From Erythrocercus mccallii (Eukaryota > Chordata > Aves > Passeriformes > Dicruridae), in the NCBI GenBank assembly GCA_013397435.1, contig VZRG01000182.1, forward strand, positions 736,701-800,700: a DNA stretch of 64,000 bases. The letters are read 5' to 3'. The notes beneath the pieces are model-generated. The model searched no databases. It saw only the letters and a program-made list of their open reading frames with translations, and had not been told where the DNA came from. A program made the translations under genes and the position numbers. Of this stretch, positions 51,041 through 60,737 are shown one piece after another (the stretch's first letter is position 1; each line of letters begins with the position of its first letter).

Positions 51041-54000
51041 TTCTCAAAACAACCTGCTGTTTTCATTTCAAAGTTTCAGACTCTTTGGATCTAATTAAAT
51101 TGGAAGAAGGAAATAAGAAGTAAGCAAGACTCTCGGACAACAGGCTGGCTTTTTCAGCTAGCTGGGAATGCAAGCAATGCATGAAAGGCAGTGTCAGGTG
51201 CTAAAGCAAACCTCTGTGTCCTTTACAGCAACAAAAAAAGCGTGAACAAGAGAGAAGATATACTTATTTTAGGAATGTAATTGTTTTATAGGAAACACAC
51301 CCACCCCAGTGTTCTTCTAATCTTGCTTTTTAATACTCAGCGCTTGCAAATTCCTTCAATCCGGGAAGTCAAAGAGTTCATCTGATAGCATAAATATTTG
51401 TTCCACACCATTTGGGGTTTTCTTTTTAGTTCTTAATGTTTATATAAATATCACTTACTGAACACTGGACTTGTGAAGAATTAAGGAAACATGCCCTTAA
51501 CTACCCTGTGCAGGTTATCTGCAACAAATCTCATGGCAGAGCAGAGGAGCTTCTAGAAGCCTCTGGTTTACCACCACCTCCGAAACCTGGTAGTAATCTT
51601 CCAGAGACCCACCATGGAGAGGCCAAACAACTGTTACTGGTGTGAAATGAAAAGAACAATTGCTCCATGGAGACATCATAACAGGCAGATTCAGTCAAAA
51701 GTAAGAGTTACTGCAGACACTTCCAAATCTTAGGAAAAGGTAGTACTTTCTCCACCTTCATTTTGTGGGAAATCATGGGAGCAAAAAAATAACATTGTTT
51801 AGTCCTAGTTCAAGGAGAAACACAAATTCAGAAGTAAATTCTGAACACTGACCAACCTCCCCTGTCCTGGTGTGAGACAAGAGCAGATTATCAGACGGCC
51901 CTTCATGCACACAGTGACTTGCCCAGGGACAGGCCAGGAGACCTGAACATGTTCTCCCAAATCCCATGAGTCCACTTGCTGTAGGATCATTTTCCCTGAC
52001 TGCTCCAAGCCATTTAGGACACTGCAGCTTGGTACAGTACTACAGTTAAAGGAGAACAGAGTCGATTTCCAGAGCTGTAACATTCTCCTAGAAGAAGCAG
52101 ATTTTTAAGAGCCACCCCCATGACAGGTGGGAAGCTTAATGAAGTGCCTTGCAGTGTTGAAAGACCACATCAGGTTTTACCTCTAATATACTCACTCCCT
52201 TTCACTTAGGCTTCATCCCCTGTTAGATTTTGGGTAACTTTATGAAGAACAGAAGAACGCTTCCTCTTCCTCCAACAAGTTTTTTAAACTCCTCAAAAAG
52301 GTGAAGAGAATCTGCAATACTCTGCAATAAATGCCTTTTTTAATAAAGTGCTTTTCACACACCACCTTTCAAACATGATTGAGCAGCACAGATATGTTAG
52401 TGCTGCACTGCATATCCATCTGTTACAAATCTCCTGAAAACAAAGAGAAATTTAAATGTGAAGTATGTCTAGCTTTGGTGAAAATAAATTGGATTTTATA
52501 TGGTATGAGAGATACAGGTAAAAGCTAACACCAATGTATTATAGTATTTAGTAGCTAAGGAGTTTTTAATAATTCCTTTAAAAGTTGTAGGAATCTTTTC
52601 TACAATTCATCTTAAGCAAATGTCTCAGAGCAGAAATATTAACATATAATGATGTGAAGACAACAGAAAGCAATATGCAACATCACATATAAAAAGACCT
52701 TTAGTGACCACTACTAAAGAGGTGAACTACCTCATTTTCTGACTATAAGTTTTAAAAATTCTTCCATACTACTTTTGGTTTCTCCAGAGCTGGTTGCCCA
52801 AGCGGTTTCATCTTTCTGAGGCTGCAAACCCATGCAGAAGGGACTCACCAGCCAGCAGGAAAAGAAAATCTATGGCAATGCCTGGGTCAGCAACTACAGG
52901 AATGATGTCGCTTCCCAGAGCTTCCAGTGGAAAATAAGGGTTTCTCTCTTTTGCAGTGAAAATGGGACACTCTAATGGTTCCAAGCAAAGCAGGGCTCAG
53001 CTCAACTACAGCACTCAGAGGATCTGCTAAAAAAGCAATGAAACATCATCCCAGCTGTAACTTGCTGTTGTTAAGATATACTTTAAAAAAACCATGCAGA
53101 GTGCACTTCAAAGTGCTTCTGAGATGAAAAATTATCCCATTTTGGAGCAAGCTTTAGATACTACAATGATGAATTTCATAACCTATCCTTCACTAGTCAA
53201 AACAAGAATTCCTTATCAAGATTCCTGCACAATTACCTTAATTTACAAAATTCAAGCTCCTTTATGCTTCTGTGCACCATCACTGACAATATCCAAATAA
53301 TAAAAACCATGTTCCAAACTCCCCAGTGACTGGTTTTTCATGTGAACCATAAATAGAGAACATTAAAAGGAAAGAAAACAACTGAAGATGATATATAAAT
53401 TTGGAGAAACCTGCAGGATAATGAGGGCAAATATCTGTTGTTTTGACTACAAAAGCCACTAAATAATACACATTGTTTACAAATGTAGAAAGAGACATTA
53501 AATAAAAAGAATTTTTTTTTAAAAAAAGCATATCTTAGGTTCTCTTTTTCCAAAGAAAACTTCACTTCTTGAAAGCTGAGACACATGCATGATTTCTTAC
53601 CCATTTAGAGGGCTAGCTTTGAATTTTTATGTGTTAGACAGTTTATTTGCTTTCGGCAACTTTTCTATGACTTTCACACACACAGAAAAAAAACCCTAGT
53701 TCCCCAAAACAATGACTTCAAACAAGTTTGCAACTACTCAATACACTCCACACAAAGCACAGACATGGTCAGACTTCCATTCCTCCACAGTTCAGGCCCA
53801 GATCAGAAAAAACATACACTGAACTCTGTCAAAGATTCATCTGAGTCAAAACACAATTGCAACAATCATCAAGTATTTTAAGAGATATCAAATTCACATG
53901 CAGTACACAGCTACTTAAAAAATTCTTAAAGTAATTATTGTGTGGAAGGTTGCTGATATATTCATTTGATCTTATTTAAGTTAATCAAAACGCACAGATT

Positions 54001-55560
54001 GTATGCTATAACATTGAAAGTATTTCTGAAAAAGCTCTGAAATACTGACAGTTTCACCTGGTTTTAAAATGCTTTCACCAAAACGTACACCATGTCCTTG
54101 GCTAACCACAACAACATTAAAAGGCATAAAGAGACACAGAGAACAGAGGGCTTTATCATGACCTATGTGCCCATGACACAAAAGTATGGGACAACACCTG
54201 GAATAAGCTGGATACTATCTGAACCTGGGGTTTGGATAAATCCCTTACAGCAAGTGAAAGTACATGAAAACCATGGACCTAAAACCAGTCCATATTATGA
54301 AATTTTCCAAACTTTTGACATTGAGAGCTGCATTCCAGCCTCATACACTTTTTTTAACTCCCTACAACACTGAGACAGCCCAGTTGCCCACTGGTAAATC
54401 GATATTTATACATACTTAGACAATATGAGGAGAAAGGCCAGTGCACACACTGGGGCTCTTGTTTCCTGTCTTCCCACTTCCATGTGAAGTTTAATGTGAT
54501 GATGGTTTCCATTTTTAGAGGGCAATTTTCTGAACTACTGTGCAGATCTGAATCGTTTGTGAATAACGATGTCTTTAGCTTGGCATCAGCAACCTTCTCT
54601 GCAGCACTAAACTTTGTTCTTGCCCTAATGACTTCTCAGCCATAATTGTCCCCAGACTCTGATAATACTAAATTTAGATCACCACAGATATTTTTTATTA
54701 TATTCTCTGGCATCTTTGCACTACAACCATTGCCTTACATTAGCTGCCCTGAGTGCCATTCCTTTATTCCCATAGCTGTTTTTCCAAGAGTGCTCTAACA
54801 TCTAATTATGTGAGCTAATACATAAGAAAAGAATACTTTTTTTTTCAGATGTTCATGTGCATAGTCATATTGTTAAATAGACTTTACTTACTTTTATCCA
54901 CATTTTTTTGAAAAGTAACTGAAATAGGATCACTTAATCTTCATTTTCATACAGAATTACAACCTTAAACACAACAGATCTTTATTTTAGACTGTAAAAA
55001 AAGAAAAAAAAAAAAGGTTTTTTTTAAAAAAGAGGCAAAAAAACCCAGAATACTCCACAGGCAAATGCAGTGATCCTCAGGAGTTTTTGACACATATTAA
55101 ATTGTTAAAAAATTATCAAATGCTTGACCAAAACCTTGTTTCCAATTTGTGGAATTAAATCAGATGCAGTGAGCACTGAAGTCAAAGCTTCTTTTTAACA
55201 TACTCCATAGGGCTCTGAATGAGACTATAAGTAACAATTTGCTTTGATTTGTTTTAGTTTTGTCTTCTTTTGTACATTAAAGCTATTCAACACCCACAAT
55301 TCTTTGATAATGAGAGTTACCCTTTGTTAGGAATGACTGATTTTTAGCCTACATCTGTGTCCCTTCCTAAACCTACGACAGTAAATTACTGAAACACTGA
55401 CTACTGACTACCTGTCAGCTTGGTTTAACTGGACAATTTTTCTCAGATTTGGACTTCAGAAAATTATGTAACTTAGGACCAACATCGAATTCTGTTAACA
55501 TCAGAGGCTTAAAAATAGGCAAAGACTTCAGACTTGACAAGTCCCCCTGGGTGTTATGGG
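51041..55560. other. AT-rich intergenic DNA
   Basis: No gene seen. A good splice-acceptor-like sequence ends at 52956 and precedes a 22-codon ATG frame, too short to support. A/T runs occur at 53512-53527 and 54998-55030. Confidence 0.5.
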
Positions 55561-55711
55561 GAGAACAATGATCACTGGTGAGTCAAGCCCACCAACCTGT
55601 TGATGGAGCTGTTCTTCCCACTACAGCCGTGCCTGACATGGACAAAGTCCCTGTCAGCATCCACAAGGACACCCCAAATCAGGGGAGTGATCACGCGCAG
55701 ATCAGCAATGG

Positions 55712-55762
55712 TGAGGTCACAGGGACCAGTGTGACACCATCACCCAGGCCTGAGGTATAAAG
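55712..55762 (+). promoter_or_regulatory. CRE-like site and TATA box
   Basis: TGAGGTCA at 55712-55719 is a one-base variant of the cAMP-response element TGACGTCA. A TATA box, TATAAAG, lies 36 bp downstream at 55756-55762. Transcription would start near 55785-55790, placing the CRE-like site at about -70. This layout is known from promoters driven by CREM in post-meiotic male germ cells (protamine and transition-protein genes; a TGAGGTCA variant is described for testis ACE). That expression pattern is inferred here. Confidence 0.5.
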
Positions 55763-55894
55763 GTGACAACACAACTTGTAGAGCCGGGGAGAGGATCACA
55801 GACAAGGAGCTTGCCCAAGGCTACTGAGTGAGCTCTGGCACCTCTGGAGCAGCTCATATGCATCTCTCTTCATCCAAGGAAGGACTGGAATGCT

Positions 55895-56925
55895 ATGTCA
55901 GGAGGAGAAAGGCTGGAAGTGCTGCAGCACAGACCCTGCAGGCACTGCTCCCTATCCACAATGGTGCAGCATAACGCTGCTGGAAAGTGCCCTCCTGGAA
56001 AGAAGCAAGGTGAGAGCAAAGTGTCCCTCCCCATGGCTGGCAGAGGGGGAGCAGACAAGAGAAGCAGCAAGGGGAAGCAGGAGCTCCAACAACCACCCAG
56101 GGTAGGGTCCCTCCTTCTCTAGGGCCAGGGGGCCAGGCTGGGCTGTGGACACCTGTGCCTCCCCTGCCCTTGAGCCAGCCCAGCAGGGACAGAGAGGGGC
56201 TTTGGGGACACTCCTGCGGGACATCTCCTGAGCCCTGCAGAGGGGCTCGCACCACTTGCCCTCTCTTCTCTCCAATGTGCACCCTGTGTCACCGGGCAGA
56301 GGCAGATCCAAACAGCAGCAGCAGCCTCTCCAGACAGCCCAGGCTGGAGCAGGCTCGACGCCGTTCCTGGAGACAGCAAGCACAAGACTCGGGCAGGCAG
56401 ACAGTAAAACCCAAATGGCTCAACCGCGTGCCATTGCCGCGTGCTGAGAGCAGCAGCCCCGGCACCGCCAGGCAGAGGGTGCCAGGGCTGCCCCAGTGCC
56501 TGGTGCTGGTCAACAGCAGCAGCAGCAGCAGCAACTTCCCCTGCCAAAAGCAGAGCTTGAAGCGAGCCCATCCAGAGGGAGCCACAGGGCCACAGACACC
56601 CAAGAGCCTGGTGGCAAAACGCTGCAGGATCAACGATGTGCCAGCCCAGAGCGCTGAGACCAGTGGCTCCAGCATCGCCAGCCAGGCGGCACCGAGGCTG
56701 TCCCAGGACACTCAGCCACCCAGCACACAAGCAGCCCCATACAGACCACCATGGCTCTTCCCTGGCTCCACCAAGGACAACCACTCCCAGCTGGGGCCAA
56801 TTCGCATGAGACACGTCTGGCGGCAACAGCGGCGGCTGAAAAAGCCTTACAATCGGCCTGAGAACCAGAGCAGGGCCAGACGAGCATCAGCCCCTGGTGC
56901 TTGTCCCCCTCAGCCCTCAAAATAA
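55895..56925 (+). CDS. basic Ser/Pro/Gln/Arg-rich protein, two exons, unknown family
   Basis: Spliced gene model: exon 1 coding 55895-56009, donor CAAG/GTGAGA at 56010, intron of 290 bp, acceptor CACCGGGCAG ending at 56299 after a pyrimidine tract, exon 2 coding 56300-56925. The join keeps phase and gives 246 residues from the ATG at 55895 (MSGGERLEV) or 224 from the in-frame ATG at 55961 (MVQHNAAGK). A second in-frame acceptor at 56121-56122 would add 59 residues. The protein has about 41 Arg+Lys against 13 Asp+Glu, so it is strongly basic. It has two serine runs (the longer encoded by six AGC codons, 56515-56532), several Lys/Arg clusters that could serve as nuclear signals (SLKRAHPEG, VAKRCR, RQQRRLKK), no signal peptide and no membrane segment. 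Codon third positions favour G or C as in real avian genes. A TATA box upstream and AATAAA at the stop support a complete transcription unit. A DNA-binding role in spermatids is inference. Homology is not recognised; a decayed or lineage-specific gene remains possible. Confidence 0.5.
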
Positions 56926-56926
56926 A
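56921..56926 (+). terminator. poly(A) signal overlapping the stop codon
   Basis: The canonical AATAAA contains the TAA stop codon (56923-56925). A T/G-rich element (TTTCTGCTTGTTTG) follows at 56930-56943. Cleavage would leave a 3' UTR of only about 10-25 bases. Confidence 0.6.
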
Positions 56927-56949
56927 GCTTTCTGCTTGTTTGAACTGGG

Positions 56950-57710
56950 AGATCCCACATTTCTTTTCCCAGTGATCTCACAGCCTCCCGTGGCTGATAT
57001 CCCAGTTCAGTGAGGCACTCCAGCACATGTTGTCCCTCAAAGACTCAGCCTGTCCCACTCAGCGTCAGATGGAGTGCTGGCCTGGAGATGCCAGCCCTGC
57101 TTCTGCTCTTCCCATCAGCCAGGGAAAAACCAGAAGGGTGCAAAAAGGGGCACAGAGATTTTGCAAGCATTCCTGGCTCAGGCAGCCTCAGTGGGAGGGC
57201 ACAGCTCTGCCTGCTGCAGGTCCTCAGCAGGGACAATCATGGATGCACAAGGATTATTCCCCTCCCAGCCCAGGCACAGTTCGATCTACCATTGCTGCCA
57301 CTGGGGTTGCACATACCAGCCTGGAGAGTGGCATAGTGCAGCTGATGCTGGAAAGGCAAAACTAAACCCAGCCCCCCAGTGCAAATACACTGCACTGACG
57401 GCCCTGAGGCTGACTCTTGGACTGAGAAGCAGATATTTTCCTTATTTTTGTAAGATTTTACACAAGTGCCAGCTTAGGGAAGGAATGGCAGAGAGGCTGG
57501 ACAGCAAGGAGTTGGTTTCTGTCACAGTGGCAGCCCTGCCTGCTGCCTCCCTGGGAACACTGGTTTACCAGACAGGCACATTGAGTGACAGTTCTCAGAG
57601 GGTAAAATTAGCAGGAAATCCCTTCTTTCTGCTACTAAAATCTCAGGCTGTTGCCATCAGACACTCAAGCCACAAGAAAAGTGCTTCAGCACCAGCATCC
57701 AACTGAGCAT
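56950..57710 (+). other. GC-rich downstream region, no supported gene
   Basis: Three overlapping + strand frames are open: 57010-57336, 57027-57365 (112 codons from a true ATG), and 57074-57706 (210 codons, but opening on GTG, which is not a eukaryotic start). None is recognised, and no TATA box or poly(A) signal frames them well. It may be the tail of the same GC-rich block, or remains of a second copy of a related gene. Confidence 0.3.
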
Positions 57711-58229
57711 CTGTTTGATTCACCTCAGTGGAAAGACATCAGTTTGTTAGGAGAATTCCACCTCTGAGTTACACACAACATATTTCTTTCCATCTGGAAG
57801 TGCTACTGGGTTTTGTTACCCAGCATTTAATATTAAATTATGGAAGTATTTTAAATGAAAAGGGAATGAAAACTCATGGTATTTAAAGAAAAAATGGCTG
57901 GAAAACTCTACAATTTGTTCCATTCTTAAAGGGAACCAAGGTACCACGAGTCCTAAAAGACTCACAAGCTCCCTCAAACAAACAAGTAATAAAGCCTAAG
58001 AGGAAAATGAACAGAAATACTTGAGTTTAATTTGGTGTTAATACAGCTTTACAAAGGATTAGGTTAAGTATGCAAGACACCTTTACTTTGGTTCAGAGAT
58101 TTGTTTGGGTTTTCCTTCAAACTCCAGAGGGCTGGCAACAGATCTCTGTGCAGTGTCCACACGCAGGTCCAGCAGTCAGGGCAGGGCAAGAGCCAACAGT
58201 TCATGGGAAGCAGCAGAAAAAAGCACCAC
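57711..58229. other. intergenic DNA
   Basis: AT-rich at first, then moderately GC-rich. Nothing supported. Confidence 0.5.
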
Positions 58230-58276
58230 GGGATGGGCTGGAGGTGGGATGGGAACAGGATGGGTGGGGTGGAGGG
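58230..58276 (+). repeat. G-run cluster, potential G-quadruplex
   Basis: Seven runs of three or more G lie within 47 bp, in a degenerate GGGAT/GGTGG pattern. Most loops are 1-4 bases; two are about 8. This is a plausible quadruplex-forming minisatellite-like sequence on the + strand. Confidence 0.6.
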
Positions 58277-58387
58277 AGCTCTGCTCCCACCTGGGCTGGC
58301 TTGTGGGAGTAACTGCGGTGAATAAATACTTACCTGAACCCAAAAGTCATTCTGCACACAGATCTGAGGTCACCAGTGTGAGAAGAA

Positions 58388-58543
58388 CATGGACCTGCTG
58401 GAGTGACTCCAGAGAAGGGTCATAGCCATGATCCAAGGGCTGGAGCACTTCTGCTATCGGCACAGGCTGGGAGAGCTGGGATTGCTCAGCCGGGAGAAGA
58501 GAAGGTTCAAGGGAGACTTCAGAGCCCCCCTCAGTGCCTAAAG
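58388..58543 (+). mobile_element. CR1 LINE fragment, + strand
   Basis: The run CTGCTGGAGTGACTCCAGAG, then ATGATCCAAGGGCTGGAGCA and CTCAGCCGGGAGAAGAGAAG, is the well-known CR1 ORF2 region encoding the (E)LGLLS/SREKRR stretch. It ends near 58543 without the 3' tail and is internally damaged. Confidence 0.88.
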
Positions 58544-60490
58544 TGCACCAATTTTCTCAAATTCCTGCCATGGTTGCCCATCTCAATCCTGAATTTTCCA
58601 CTGCCTCAGAGACTATACGTGACTGCTATCCTGCCAAAATCCTGCCATGTTCCCCTATCACTTTGCTCCTCAAGCTCTCAGTATTCTTTTTTTCCTTTCA
58701 ATACCCTTTCACCACACTATTTGGCCTTTGGGAATCCCATCAGTCAGAACAGAATTCAAGGGTTTTATACCTTTTAACAAAGGAAGAATTTGGCCCTGGA
58801 ACATTTGCACACAAACAGATCTGTTCTACAGCATTATGGCTTAAGAGCTTTCTTGTAACTCCCACCTACTGTCCAAACCAAGATGCACGACCTTATTTGC
58901 CATCAAACAGCTATCTTTTTGGAATCCAGTGTTGTAACCATGAACACACATGGGGAAAAGCCTAAACTCCAGTGTTACCCCAGTGACTTGGGGTTATTAA
59001 TCACAGACCAACTTTTTAGCTTCAGACTTGCCCAGTGCTACAGACAAGTTGTCTTGGTTTTGACACAGTTTAAAGAGGTGGACACTCTGAAATGAGTCAC
59101 CTCCCATTGATTCCAACCAATCCCTTTCTACCAATAAGATGCGAGTAGACATAAGTGCAAAAAAATAACAGTTTAATAACAAACAGAATGCCAACAGGCA
59201 GGTGTAAAAAAAGGTAAATATCTGCTAGATACCAAACTGCTAAATCTCACAATGCCATGGGAATAAAGAGAAATAGGAAATGCCAGAAATATCCATTCCC
59301 AGGGCCTTGCTCATCTCTCAGCCTGAGAAAGTGCCTCAGTGTTCTGATGCTTTCTGCCAAGCGTCACATCAGACTGCTGAAAAACTCTACTTAAAAGTTT
59401 TATTTGATGGTACTTTTACTACCTTAAAACTGGCACAACCTTTTATTAACCTGGTGTGATGTTTACAAGACTGTTCTGCCAATTAGTTAACTCTATGGAG
59501 GTACATTACAGGCATATTTTCCCAAATACATCTTATTTAAACCTTAGGCTATAATTCCAGCTTTATTATCAAGACATATTCCCCTTCAAAATAAAAATTA
59601 TCAGAATTCCACATCAATCTTAAAGCCTTTCCAACACCTAAACCACAGATATGAACTCAAAGACAGATATAATGATAAAAAGGAGTTCAGTCTCTCAAAC
59701 AACCAAACACAATATCTACAGGATAATGTGAATTAGAAGCGATCCATTGCATGGGAAAATGACTTGTATATTAAATGCAGACTGCCCTTGAGTTTCTGCA
59801 TCTTTTAAATAGTGTGAACAGGAAACTGTTGTCTGCAGCACCTTCAGAGACTCAAAACAGTCTTCTGATGTCCCAACGAAGCTCTTTCAGTGGTCACACA
59901 GAAGTAGAGCCCGTACTCTAACAGAGCAAGCAGGATTTGAGCCCTGAGAACACGAGCAGAGGGCTCAGATCCACCACTCACAAGCCCCCAGCCTGGACTG
60001 CTACAGCAGTTTCCTCTCCAGCTGCACTTCCACTTCTACATACCTAAGCAAACACTGCGGAAACCCAATTTGCATCTATCCCAAACTGGACTGTTGTGTC
60101 AGATTCAGGATTTGACTAGGAACTGTACCTAGGAGCCAAAAGAACTTTTCCAGCTGTAAGTTTTGTTGAAACTGGTACGCTTCCATCAAAATTTTAAGTT
60201 TTGACAAATTGGCAGTTTTTGATATTAAAGTGACTTTCTCAGAAAAATTCCCAGTAAACTCAAACTCTAATCCTGAACAAAACAGCCAAACGTTCCAAAA
60301 GACCATGAGGATTCTTCTGGTTATCAACTGCTAATTGCCATTTAAAAGGAACAATGCACACTTGAAATCACAAACTTAATGAATATATTGGAACAATATA
60401 GATGGAGATGACATGCCTCAAAATTATGAGAACGTGACAATGCTGTCAGCACAGGGGTAAGTAAGACTGCACTAAATCACTAGAGATTGC
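58544..60490. other. intergenic DNA
   Basis: No gene seen. The longest frame, 58534-58965 (143 codons), begins next to the CR1 break and is not recognisable. Confidence 0.5.
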
Positions 60491-60737
60491 AGAGAATCAC
60501 AGAATAGGCTGAGTTGGACAGGACCCACCAAAACAATCAAGTCCAACTCCTGGCGCTGCACAGCACCATGCCCAGGAGTCACACCATGTGCCTGAGAGCA
60601 TTGTCCAAACACCTCATGAACTGTCAGGTTGGTGCCGTGACCACTTCCCTGGGGAGCCTCTATTCCCACGCCCAGCCACACTCTGGGTGAAGAACTTTTT
60701 TCCAATATCTGCCCTAAACATCCCCTGACACAACCTC
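60491..60737 (-). mobile_element. CR1 LINE 3' end, - strand
   Basis: AGAATCACAGAATAGGCTGA followed by GTTGGACAGGACCCACC and the conserved stretch with GTCACACCATGTGCCTGAGAGC matches the complement of a CR1 3' end, closely resembling 9512-9760. It is truncated at about 60737. Confidence 0.9.

Noticed and set aside
52940..53030. Strong acceptor-like sequence ending at 52956, followed by a short ATG frame beginning MGHSNG
   Set aside because: Only 22 codons to the stop and no partner exon; acceptor-like sequences are frequent by chance.
56119..56826. 235-codon frame on the - strand opposite the basic-protein gene
   Set aside because: It is a shadow of the GC-rich + strand coding sequence: Gly/Ala/Leu/Trp-rich, and without promoter, splice or poly(A) support on its own strand.
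57074..57706. 210-codon + strand frame
   Set aside because: It opens on GTG, not ATG, in GC-rich DNA with three overlapping frames; no gene signals frame it.
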